From positions 1 to 38,026 of the forward strand of contig CALELM010000087.1 of the NCBI GenBank assembly GCA_937902665.1: a DNA stretch of 38,026 bases. The letters run 5' to 3'. The DNA comes from an uncultured Selenomonadaceae bacterium (GTDB taxonomy: Bacteria > Bacillota > Negativicutes > Selenomonadales > Selenomonadaceae). Below are positions 7,823 through 15,590 of this stretch, piece after piece. A program made the translations under genes and the position numbers. Every line of letters starts with the position of its first letter. The first letter of the stretch is position 1. The notes under the pieces are model-generated. The model was not told the DNA's origin, searched no databases, and saw only the letters and a list, made by a program, of their open reading frames with translations.

Positions 7823-8369
7823 TATTCTTGCTTCCCATGAGGAACGCATGGAAAAAAGCTTGGAGGCATTGAAGCGCGAATTTGCTTCGCTTCGTGCAGG
7901 TCGTGCAACGCCTTCACTTTTGGATAAAGTCATGGTAGATTATTATGGGACACCAACGCCTGTGAATCAGGTGGCGAAAGTTTCTGTTCCAGAGCCACGT
8001 ATGATTGTGATTCAGCCTTGGGAAAAGACAATTTTGCATGATATTGAGAAAGCTATCATGAAATCAGATTTGGGGTTGTCTCCTAATTCTGATGGGACAG
8101 CGATTCGTCTTGCTATTCCTCAGCTGACGCAGGAGCGTCGTCAGGAAATTGTCAAGACAGTCAACAAAAAGGCAGAAGAAGCAAAGGTTGCTCTTCGCAA
8201 CTTGCGCAGGGACGGCAATGACGCAGTAAAGAAATTGGAAAAAGCAAAGGAAATTACAGAGGATGAGTCCAAGAAGGGGCAGGAGAGCATGCAGAAACTT
8301 GTAGACAAGTATATCAAGCTTGTGGATACAGCACGTTCAGCAAAGGAAAAAGAGGTTATGGAGGTCTGA
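7812..8369 (+). CDS. frr: Ribosome recycling factor
   Basis: The 185-residue protein splits post-termination ribosomes together with EF-G. It shows the RRF pattern: MEKSLEALKREFASLRAGRATPSLLDKV at the start, VDYYGTPTPVNQVA near residue 38, and the long helical C-terminal part with LTQERRQEIVKTVNKKAEEAKVALRN. ATG 7812 lies inside the pyrH 3' end after AGGAGG, an 11-base overlap. The stop is one base from the next start. Confidence 0.98.
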   Translation: MVNDILASHEERMEKSLEALKREFASLRAGRATPSLLDKVMVDYYGTPTPVNQVAKVSVPEPRMIVIQPWEKTILHDIEKAIMKSDLGLSPNSDGTAIRLAIPQLTQERRQEIVKTVNKKAEEAKVALRNLRRDGNDAVKKLEKAKEITEDESKKGQESMQKLVDKYIKLVDTARSAKEKEVMEV

Positions 8370-8370
8370 G

Positions 8371-8592
8371 ATGACTGTGCGGTTTGCCGCTCGTCCCTGG
8401 AAAGATGTGGAGAAGGAGCTTCAGGAAAAGAAATTAAAATATGAAACGGAAAGGACGCGCCCTGCACGTGACTTTTTCGCAATAGACGAAGATGATTTGT
8501 ATATTCTTCGAGAAAAAAAACGGGAGGATGGGAGCTGGTACTTTGTGTTGGCTGCTCGTCTGCGAAAGGAGGTGTCCGTAAATGGCTTATAA
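8371..8592 (+). CDS. Conserved-looking small protein, 73 aa, unknown
   Basis: A 73-residue charged protein starts at ATG 8371, six bases after GGAGG (8360-8364) that lies in the frr 3' end. I do not recognise it. The N-terminal half is rich in lysine and glutamate (PWKDVEKELQEKKLKYETERT). The C-terminal half looks like a small beta hairpin (DDLYILREKKREDGSWYFVLAARLRKEV). No cysteines or membrane segments are visible. It is tightly packed between frr and the ferredoxin gene and its 3' end carries the ferredoxin ribosome binding site, so the three are co-translated. That packing supports a real gene. Confidence 0.8.
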   Translation: MTVRFAARPWKDVEKELQEKKLKYETERTRPARDFFAIDEDDLYILREKKREDGSWYFVLAARLRKEVSVNGL

Positions 8593-8752
8593 AATCGGTA
8601 AAGACTGCATCTCTTGTGGTTCTTGTGCTGCAACTTGCCCAGTAGAAGCAATCAGCGAAGGATCAGAGCATTATGAGATTGATCCTGAAAAGTGCGTGGA
8701 GTGCGGTGCATGTGCTGGCGGCTGTCCGGTATCTGCAATTGAAGCTCCGTGA
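8582..8752 (+). CDS. 2[4Fe-4S] ferredoxin, 56 aa
   Basis: The 56-residue protein carries two complete clusters of clostridial type: C9-x2-C12-x2-C15-x3-C19-P and C38-x2-C41-x2-C44-x3-C48-P, with pseudo-twofold symmetry. It is a low-potential one-electron carrier in the cytoplasm. ATG 8582 lies 11 bases inside the end of the preceding gene, seven bases after AAAGGAGGTG (8565-8574). Its place between frr and uppS, in the operon that also carries dxr and ispG, is unusual. IspG is an Fe-S enzyme that needs ferredoxin or flavodoxin electrons, so a partner role is plausible but inferred. Confidence 0.95.
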   Translation: MAYKIGKDCISCGSCAATCPVEAISEGSEHYEIDPEKCVECGACAGGCPVSAIEAP

Positions 8753-8764
8753 TGGACAATGGCG

Positions 8765-8800
8765 GCCCCTCTTTTAGCATGCTTGCAAAGAGGGGCTTGT
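8765..8800 (+). terminator. Hairpin between the ferredoxin gene and uppS
   Basis: GCCCCTCTTT (8765-8774) pairs perfectly with 8787-8796 around a 12-base loop, followed by the weak T stretch TTGTTGCTTT. It is a likely partial terminator or attenuator 12 bases after the ferredoxin stop. uppS follows at 8855 without a convincing promoter. Confidence 0.6.
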
Positions 8801-8854
8801 TGCTTTATATGGAAGCGGGAAAACTCAGCTTCTGTTCTATGGGAGTTTAGTGTT

Positions 8855-9652
8855 ATGTGGAAAAAAATATTTGGTGGGAAAAACAAGGGCGAGTCTTCTT
8901 TGGATTCGTTATTGTCTGCACCGCAAATCACTCAAATAGATAAGGAACGTTTGCCGCAGCATGTGGCGATGATTATGGATGGAAACGGACGATGGGCACA
9001 GGGCAAAGGCATGATACGCACGGCAGGACATACTGCAGGAGTAAAAACATTGAAGCGTATTTTGAAAACTGCAAGTGACATTGGAGTGAAGGTACTGACC
9101 GTATATGCGTTTTCAACAGAAAACTGGAAGCGTCCGCATGAGGAAGTTGATTTTTTAATGCAGCTTTTTTCGGAGTATTTGGAAAAGGAATTGCATGAAA
9201 TGAACAAGGACAATGTCAGGATTCATTTTCTTGGGCGAAGGGAAGTTTTTTCGGCAAGGTTGCAAAAGCAGATTCAGGAAGCAGAGAACTTAATGGAGAA
9301 CAATACGGGAATTCATTTTAATGTTGCGGCAAATTATGGTGGGCAGGATGAGCTTTTACGTGTCATGCGTACTTTTGCAGGCAAGGCGGCAGCAGGCGAA
9401 TTGCATGAGGAAGATATTACTGAATCCTTAGTGGAGGCTTTTTTGGATACAGCAGGAGATCCACCTGTAGATTTGATAATACGGACGAGCGGCGATATGA
9501 GGCTGTCTAACTTCCTGCTATGGCAAGCTGCATATGCGGAGTTTTGGTTTACAGAAACGAATTGGCCGGATTTTACACCGGAGGAATTTGTAGAGGCATT
9601 GGAAGCATTTGCCCAAAGAGATCGCCGCTTTGGAGGAATCAAAAAGAAATAG
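8855..9652 (+). CDS. uppS: Undecaprenyl diphosphate synthase (cis-prenyltransferase)
   Basis: The 265-residue enzyme extends farnesyl diphosphate with eight isopentenyl units to make the C55 carrier lipid for peptidoglycan and O-antigen. All family motifs are visible: HVAMIMDGNGRWA near residue 33 (catalytic Asp), AFSTENWKRP near 86, HFLGRR near 125 and IRTSGDMRLSNFLLWQ with FTETNWPDF near the C-terminus. The start is ATG 8855 after GGGAG (8841-8845). A longer frame reaching 8759 would run through the hairpin and has no homology. The next gene, cdsA, starts within 15 bases. Confidence 0.97.
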   Translation: MWKKIFGGKNKGESSLDSLLSAPQITQIDKERLPQHVAMIMDGNGRWAQGKGMIRTAGHTAGVKTLKRILKTASDIGVKVLTVYAFSTENWKRPHEEVDFLMQLFSEYLEKELHEMNKDNVRIHFLGRREVFSARLQKQIQEAENLMENNTGIHFNVAANYGGQDELLRVMRTFAGKAAAGELHEEDITESLVEAFLDTAGDPPVDLIIRTSGDMRLSNFLLWQAAYAEFWFTETNWPDFTPEEFVEALEAFAQRDRRFGGIKKK

Positions 9653-9665
9653 CGAGGTTATTGAG

Positions 9666-10496
9666 TTGATTACACGCATTATTACGGGAATCGTTGGGAT
9701 TGCACTGGCTGCTGCTGTTATTCAAACAGGTGGCTGGGTATTTCGAGGAGTGTCGCTGGCACTTTCGCTTATTGCTTGGTTTGAGTATTCCCGCGCATTT
9801 TCTAAGCTGGGAATCAGGACAACATTTCTTACGGGAATCTTGCTTCTGGTATTGTTTTGGGGATGTGCAACACTTGGGAATGCGGACGAGTTTATGGCAG
9901 TCAGTACGCTTGCGGTTTTGGTTGTGCTTTTGGAGTCTGTCCTGTTTTATGGGCGTATTAGCTTTGACGCAGCGTGTATTTCCGTTGCAGGAATCTTTTA
10001 TACAGGATTGCCGTTTGCACATTTGATCATGTTGCGAGAATTTCATGAGGATCTGCTGCTTTCTACGTCGTTGGGCGACTTTGTCTTTGGTTGTGCGTTG
10101 ATTTGGATTATGTTCATAGGAACATGGGCAAGTGATACATTTGCATATTTTGCAGGTTCGGCGTTTGGCAAGCATAAGCTTTGCTCGTCTATCAGTCCTA
10201 ACAAGACAGTTGAAGGTTTTTTAGGTTCATTAGTGGGGACTACAGCTTCTGTAGCAGGGCTGGGTATGTTCTTTGGTTTGCCTGTAGAAGAAATGGCAGT
10301 GCTTGGTCTTTGTATTTCTGTCTTTGCAACGTTGGGCGATCTTGTGGAGTCTGTGATGAAGCGGCATACGGGAATCAAGGATTCAGGCAATTTGATTCCG
10401 GGACATGGCGGAGTACTGGATCGCTTTGACAGTGTGCTTCTTACAGCACCCTTTGTATATTATTTTGCTATTGTGGCAGGATTTGCGTCCAAGTAG
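9666..10496 (+). CDS. cdsA: Phosphatidate cytidylyltransferase (CDP-diglyceride synthase)
   Basis: The 276-residue integral membrane enzyme makes CDP-diacylglycerol from phosphatidate and CTP, the branch point of phospholipid synthesis. About seven or eight hydrophobic helices are visible. The family signature sits at the C-terminus: SPNKTVEGFLGS followed by DLVESVMKRHTGIKDSGNLIPGHGGVLDRFDS. The start is probably TTG 9666, eight bases after GAGG at 9654-9657. A frame continuing back to 9609 would overlap the uppS end and add a polar extension, so it is less likely. Confidence 0.95.
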   Translation: MITRIITGIVGIALAAAVIQTGGWVFRGVSLALSLIAWFEYSRAFSKLGIRTTFLTGILLLVLFWGCATLGNADEFMAVSTLAVLVVLLESVLFYGRISFDAACISVAGIFYTGLPFAHLIMLREFHEDLLLSTSLGDFVFGCALIWIMFIGTWASDTFAYFAGSAFGKHKLCSSISPNKTVEGFLGSLVGTTASVAGLGMFFGLPVEEMAVLGLCISVFATLGDLVESVMKRHTGIKDSGNLIPGHGGVLDRFDSVLLTAPFVYYFAIVAGFASK

Positions 10497-10533
10497 GAAG
10501 GAATGCTGATTCTGAAGTTTACGAGGTTAAAAA

Positions 10534-11682
10534 ATGAAAAATATAGCAATATTGGGATCGACAGGTTCTATTGGCACACAGACGTTGGATGTGGCACGGT
10601 CTCATCCGGAACTTTTTCGTGTGTTGGTACTGGCTGCGAATACAAATGACGAGTTATTGGAGAAGCAGATTTTGGAGTTTCAGCCAGAGGTGGCTGTTCT
10701 TTCCGATGAATCTGCCTATAGAAGATTAAAGGAGCGTTATCAAGGAAAAACAAAGCTTTGCGGTGGTCGTTCTGCATTTATTGATGCAGCGGCTTATCCA
10801 GCAGTGGATACTGTAGTTACTTCGATGATGGGATTTGCAGGTTTGGAGCCGACTATGAAGGCACTGGAAGCAAAGAAAAACATTGCACTTGCAAATAAGG
10901 AAACCCTTGTTGTTGCTGGAGAGCTTGTTATGCATCGAGCAAGAGAGCAGGGGGTATCTATTCTGCCGGTGGACAGTGAACATTGTGCTCTTTTCCAGTG
11001 CTTGCAGGGGGAAAATCTTGAAAAGGTGGAAAAGCTGCTTTTGACTTGTTCTGGAGGACCATTCCGAGGAAGGAAGGCTGAAAACCTTCAGGGAGCGACT
11101 AAAGAACAGGTGCTGGCACATCCAACGTGGAATATGGGACAGAAAATAACCGTGGACTCTGCAAGCCTTGTCAACAAAGGGCTTGAGGTTATTGAGGCAC
11201 ATTGGCTTTATGATATTCCATATGAAAAAATACAGGTTGTTGTGCATCCGCAGAGTATTGTTCATTCGATGGTGCAATTCTGTGATGGGGCTGTTATGGC
11301 ACAGCTTGGTTCTACTGATATGAAGCTTCCTATTCAGTATGCACTTACCTATCCAGAGAGACAGTCTTCGAATTTTCAGCGTTTGGATTTTTGGAAGATG
11401 AAGGATTTGACTTTTGAAGCACCAGATACGGATACTTTCCGTGGTTTGCGGTTTGCATATGAGGCTGGCGATATGGGAGGAACGATGCCATGCATCATGA
11501 ATGCGGCAAATGAAGTAGCAGTCAGTGCATTTTTGAAAGGACAGATTCATTTCTTGGATATTTATGATATCATAGAAAAGACGATGATGAAGCGAACCTG
11601 CATTTTAGAGCCAACCCTGGAGGAACTTTTTGAGGAAGACCGTTGGGCAAGGGCATATGCAGTAGGAATTTTGAAAAATTGA
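10534..11682 (+). CDS. dxr: 1-deoxy-D-xylulose 5-phosphate reductoisomerase
   Basis: The 382-residue enzyme carries out the second step of the MEP isoprenoid pathway, converting DXP to MEP with NADPH. The NADPH loop GSTGSIGTQTLDV is at residues 7-19. The metal/substrate segment DSEHCALFQCL lies near residue 148, the substrate loop CSGGPFRG near 172, and NMGQKITVDSASLVNKGLEVIEAHWLY near 200. Length is typical. ATG 10534 follows a modest GAGG. It is grouped with uppS and ispG, which use or make the same isoprenoid units. Confidence 0.98.
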   Translation: MKNIAILGSTGSIGTQTLDVARSHPELFRVLVLAANTNDELLEKQILEFQPEVAVLSDESAYRRLKERYQGKTKLCGGRSAFIDAAAYPAVDTVVTSMMGFAGLEPTMKALEAKKNIALANKETLVVAGELVMHRAREQGVSILPVDSEHCALFQCLQGENLEKVEKLLLTCSGGPFRGRKAENLQGATKEQVLAHPTWNMGQKITVDSASLVNKGLEVIEAHWLYDIPYEKIQVVVHPQSIVHSMVQFCDGAVMAQLGSTDMKLPIQYALTYPERQSSNFQRLDFWKMKDLTFEAPDTDTFRGLRFAYEAGDMGGTMPCIMNAANEVAVSAFLKGQIHFLDIYDIIEKTMMKRTCILEPTLEELFEEDRWARAYAVGILKN

Positions 11683-11705
11683 GCTGAGGTATACGGGGTG
11701 TTTGT

Positions 11706-12743
11706 ATGGTTTTGACAGTTGCGGCAGCTATTTTTGTTTTTGGTATGCTGGTATTGGTTCATGAGCTGGGACATTTCGTGACAGCAAAGCTGACGGGAAT
11801 GAGGGTGAATGAATTTGCGATTGGTTTTGGTCCGCAGCTTTTCAGTATTCATTATGGAGAAACGGAGTATTCCGTTCGTTGCATTCCGCTAGGGGGATTT
11901 AATGATATTGCAGGAATGAATCCAGAGGAGAACGATGCAGGAGAACGGGGGTATTGTGAAAAACCGATTCTGTCGCGTATGTTGGTGATTTTGTCTGGCT
12001 CTGCCATGAATCTTCTTTTGCCAATTATTATTTTTTTTGGAATTTTCTTCTTCGCAGGGGTAAGTACACCGTCTACAGAGCCAGTGATTGGAGGAGTTCT
12101 TCCAGATAGACCAGCAGCTGTAGCGGGGATTCAAAAAGGCGATCGTATCCTTAGTGTTGACGATACGGAAATTGCCAAATGGAGCGACTTTGTTCTTGCT
12201 GTGAAGGATTCGCCTGATAAGGATTTGCGTATACGCTATGAACGTGATGGTGTTCAACAGGAAACGGTGGTAACTCCAACATATGACAAAACCAGAAAGC
12301 TGGCATTGGTGGGGGTAATGTCAAGTGTTACTACAGAACATCCTGGTATTTTCGAGTCGATGTGGCTTGCTGTGTCAAAAACGTGGGAAATTTTATCCAT
12401 GATGATTTATGAGCTTACCAGAATCTTGTGGCAATTTTCTGGTGAAGAGCTTTCCGGGCCTATCGGTATTGCACAAATGGCTGGAGAAATGGCGCAGTTT
12501 GGAATGGTCACGCTTTTAAATTTTGCTGCGTTTTTAAGTTTAAACTTGGGAATTCTCAATCTTTTTCCGATACCAGCATTGGATGGAGGACATTTTCTGA
12601 CACTGCTCGTGGAGGCGGTAAGGGGAAAACCGATGAGTACGAAAGCATTGCAGTATGCGCAAGCGGTGGGGGTTGCCCTTTTGGTGACACTAATGCTTTT
12701 TGCGACCAAAAATGATATTGTGCGAGTAGTTGCTGGTGGATAA
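11706..12743 (+). CDS. rseP: RIP metalloprotease RseP (site-2 protease family)
   Basis: The 345-residue membrane zinc protease cleaves transmembrane anti-sigma factors or signal-peptide remnants. The zinc motif HELGH is in the first helix (VLVHELGHFVTAKL, about residues 18-31). A PDZ domain covers about residues 115-200 (GGVLPDRPAAVAGIQKGDRILSVDD). The second metal ligand is in NLFPIPALDGGHF near residue 287. At least three or four membrane segments are visible. It has one PDZ domain, as in Bacillus RasP, not two as in E. coli RseP. The place between dxr and ispG is the standard one. Confidence 0.95.
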   Translation: MVLTVAAAIFVFGMLVLVHELGHFVTAKLTGMRVNEFAIGFGPQLFSIHYGETEYSVRCIPLGGFNDIAGMNPEENDAGERGYCEKPILSRMLVILSGSAMNLLLPIIIFFGIFFFAGVSTPSTEPVIGGVLPDRPAAVAGIQKGDRILSVDDTEIAKWSDFVLAVKDSPDKDLRIRYERDGVQQETVVTPTYDKTRKLALVGVMSSVTTEHPGIFESMWLAVSKTWEILSMMIYELTRILWQFSGEELSGPIGIAQMAGEMAQFGMVTLLNFAAFLSLNLGILNLFPIPALDGGHFLTLLVEAVRGKPMSTKALQYAQAVGVALLVTLMLFATKNDIVRVVAGG

Positions 12744-12773
12744 GCATTTCAGCTGTAAAGGTTAGGTGAGCGT

Positions 12774-13841
12774 ATGTTGATGAGAAAGAAAACACGTCAG
12801 ATTCACATTGGTTCGGTAGCAGTTGGGGGCGATGCACCAATATCGGTGCAGTCCATGACAAACACGAAAACGACAGATACGGAGACCACTGTTGCACAGA
12901 TTCAGGCATTAACGGCGGCAGGCTGCGATATCGTGCGTTTGGCTGTTCCAGACATGGAATCGGCAAAAAATTTAGGTAATATTATTCAGAGGGTAAGTGT
13001 TCCGCTGGTAGCAGATATTCATTTTGATTATCGACTTGCTATTGAGTCAATTCATCAAGGAATTTCTGCACTTCGATTGAATCCAGGAAATATTGGCTCT
13101 GAAGAAAAGGTTCAAGCTGTTGTCAAGGAGGCAAAGGAACATAGGATTCCCATTCGCATTGGAGTCAATGCAGGCTCTTTGGACAAGAAGTTGCTTGAAA
13201 AATATGGGAGTGTGACGGCAGAGGCCTTGGTGGAGTCTGCTTTGGAACACGTTCGAATCTTGGAAGCTTTAGATTTTTACGATATGAAGATTTCCCTAAA
13301 GGCACATGATGTTCCATTGACGTTGGAGGCATATCGGTTAATATCTGAAAAAGTGGATTATCCCTTGCATCTTGGCATTACAGAGGCAGGTACGGTCAAT
13401 ACGGGAATCATTAAGTCAGCTGTGGGGATGGGAGCTCTGTTGTCACAGGGAATAGGAGATACTTTCCGCATTTCTTTGACTGGCGATCCTGTGGTTGAGG
13501 TTCAAGTGGCAAATGAAATACTGAAATCGCTGGGGCTTCGGGAATATGGTCCTACCCTTGTAGCTTGTCCAACTTGTGGACGTACTTGTATAGATTTGCC
13601 TGCTATTGCGGCACAGGTAGAGGAAAAGTTGAAAGGGATTGCAGAACCTATTGAGGTAGCTGTTATGGGCTGTGTCGTGAATGGCCCAGGCGAAGCGAGA
13701 AGTGCGGATGTCGGCATTGCAGGAGGCAAGGGAGAAGGTCTTGTGTTCCGCAAGGGAGAGATTGTCCGCAAGGTTTCCGAAGACGTGCTAGTTGATGAGT
13801 TATTCAAAGAAATAGATGCGATATTGGAGGAACGAAGATAA
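12774..13841 (+). CDS. ispG: 4-hydroxy-3-methylbut-2-enyl diphosphate synthase (flavodoxin/ferredoxin)
   Basis: The 355-residue [4Fe-4S] enzyme reduces MEcPP to HMBPP, the penultimate MEP pathway step. The N-terminal TIM barrel starts VAVGGDAPISVQSMTNT and includes DIHFDYRLA and RLNPGNIG. The C-terminal cluster domain supplies the cysteines in CPTCGRTC (near residue 262) and GCVVNGPGEA (near 300). The start is ATG 12774, with a second ATG at 12780 also possible. The stop abuts the proS start, so the two are coupled. It needs an external electron donor; a ferredoxin gene lies upstream in the same operon. Confidence 0.98.
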   Translation: MLMRKKTRQIHIGSVAVGGDAPISVQSMTNTKTTDTETTVAQIQALTAAGCDIVRLAVPDMESAKNLGNIIQRVSVPLVADIHFDYRLAIESIHQGISALRLNPGNIGSEEKVQAVVKEAKEHRIPIRIGVNAGSLDKKLLEKYGSVTAEALVESALEHVRILEALDFYDMKISLKAHDVPLTLEAYRLISEKVDYPLHLGITEAGTVNTGIIKSAVGMGALLSQGIGDTFRISLTGDPVVEVQVANEILKSLGLREYGPTLVACPTCGRTCIDLPAIAAQVEEKLKGIAEPIEVAVMGCVVNGPGEARSADVGIAGGKGEGLVFRKGEIVRKVSEDVLVDELFKEIDAILEERR

Positions 13842-15551
13842 ATGAGAGCGACAAACTTATATGCACCAACCCTTCGCGAAACTCCGGCAGATGCCGAGGT
13901 AGTCAGCCATCAGTTGATGCTTCGTGCAGGAATGATGCGAAAGTCTGCTAACGGAATGTATAATTTTTTGCCTTTGGGCTGGCGTACGATTCGCAAGATT
14001 GAGCAAATTATTCGTGAGGAAATGGATGCAGCGGGAGGTCAGGAGGTTAGTATGCCAATCCTGCAGCCAGCGGAATACTGGGAAGAAAGTGGACGATGGG
14101 CAGTTTATGGAGCAGAAATGATGCGAATCAAGGATCGTCATGGACATGAGTATTGCCTTGGTCCAACGCATGAGGAAATGATTACAGCATTGGTTCGAGA
14201 TGAAGTGCGTTCCTATAAGCAACTCCCACTGCTGCTCTACCAGATGCAGGATAAGTTTCGTGATGAGCGTCGTCCTCGTTTTGGCTTAATGCGAAGCAGG
14301 GAATTTATCATGAAGGACTTGTATTCCTTCGACAAGGATGAAGAGGGAATGAACCAATCGTACAAGAAAATGTATGATGCCTATACAAAGGTTTTTACTC
14401 GTTGTGGACTTACCTTTCGACCAGTGGAGGCAGATAACGGTGCAATCGGTGGAGCACATTCTCATGAATTTACGGTACTGGCAGAATCAGGAGAATCTTT
14501 GATTGCGTACTGCACGAAATGCGATTATGCTGCAAGTGATGAAAAAGCGGAGCTCTTGCCTATTCCTTCTGTGGAGGATGAAATAAAGCCACTGGAAAAA
14601 GCAGAAACGCCAAATACTACGACAATGGAAGATGTAGCATCCTTCCTCCAAGTGCCGATAGAAAAGACAATCAAGGCAGTTGCTTATGAAACGGAGCAGG
14701 GGCAGCTTGTTCTTGCTTTTGTTCGTGGAGACCATGAAGTGAATGAAGTGAAGGTTCTCCATCAGGCAGAGGGGGCATTGGAGCTTCGTATGGCGTCCGA
14801 GGAAACGATTTCTGCGGTAGGTGGCTGCGTTGGCTACATAGGACCTATTGGACTAAAGGAAGGTACTCTGGTACTCGTTGATGCAACGGTTATGGGCATG
14901 GTGAATGCTGTGACTGGAGCAAACGAGGCGGGTTATCATTTTAAAAATGTAAATCCAAGGAGAGATTTTCGTAATGTGATTGTTGCAGATTTACGCATGG
15001 TCAGGGAAGGTGATGCCTGCCCATACTGCGGAGCACCGATGAAGATGACACGTGGAATCGAGGCAGGGCAGGTTTTCACACTTGGAACAAAGTACAGTGC
15101 AGCGATGCATGCAACTTTCCTTGATGAAAGCGGCAAGGAAAAACCATTTGTTATGGGATGCTATGGTATTGGTGTTGGACGTACCATGGCGGCAGCGATT
15201 GAGCAGAACAACGATGCAGATGGTATCATTTGGCCTCGTGCAATTGCTCCCTTTGAAGTGGTCGTGGTTGTCGTTAACGCAAAAAATGAGAAACAGCTTT
15301 CCTGTGCAGAGGAGATTTATTCAGAGCTCCGCAAGACTGGGGCTGATGTTCTGCTGGATGACCGCAAGGAACGTGCGGGTGTTAAGTTCAAGGATTGTGA
15401 CCTGATTGGCTATCCGCTTCGTATTACTGTGGGTCCCAAGGCATTGGAGGAAGGAATTATTGAGGTCAAGGTTCGTCGGACGGGTGAAGTGTTCTCTTTA
15501 GAAAAGGATAACTGGTTGACAAGAGTTCAGGAAATTTTAAAGAATCTTTGA
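13842..15551 (+). CDS. proS: Prolyl-tRNA synthetase, bacterial type with INS editing domain
   Basis: The 569-residue class II synthetase charges tRNA-Pro. The catalytic core is split by an insertion. Motif 2 (RFGLMRSREFIMKDLYSF) is near residue 147. The INS editing domain that clears Ala-tRNA-Pro spans about residues 230-385. Motif 3 (CYGIGVGRTMAAAIEQ) is near residue 440, followed by the anticodon-binding domain to the end. The start directly follows the ispG stop and uses GGAGG in ispG. No T-box leader is visible, as expected for an internal operon gene. Confidence 0.98.
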   Translation: MRATNLYAPTLRETPADAEVVSHQLMLRAGMMRKSANGMYNFLPLGWRTIRKIEQIIREEMDAAGGQEVSMPILQPAEYWEESGRWAVYGAEMMRIKDRHGHEYCLGPTHEEMITALVRDEVRSYKQLPLLLYQMQDKFRDERRPRFGLMRSREFIMKDLYSFDKDEEGMNQSYKKMYDAYTKVFTRCGLTFRPVEADNGAIGGAHSHEFTVLAESGESLIAYCTKCDYAASDEKAELLPIPSVEDEIKPLEKAETPNTTTMEDVASFLQVPIEKTIKAVAYETEQGQLVLAFVRGDHEVNEVKVLHQAEGALELRMASEETISAVGGCVGYIGPIGLKEGTLVLVDATVMGMVNAVTGANEAGYHFKNVNPRRDFRNVIVADLRMVREGDACPYCGAPMKMTRGIEAGQVFTLGTKYSAAMHATFLDESGKEKPFVMGCYGIGVGRTMAAAIEQNNDADGIIWPRAIAPFEVVVVVVNAKNEKQLSCAEEIYSELRKTGADVLLDDRKERAGVKFKDCDLIGYPLRITVGPKALEEGIIEVKVRRTGEVFSLEKDNWLTRVQEILKNL

Positions 15552-15590
15552 TTTTATGAAAATGTCGTGATGCAGGCAGGATGGTGTCTT

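Noticed and set aside
13700..13842. T-box riboswitch before proS
   Set aside because: proS starts directly at the ispG stop, leaving no room for a leader, and no T-box sequence is visible.
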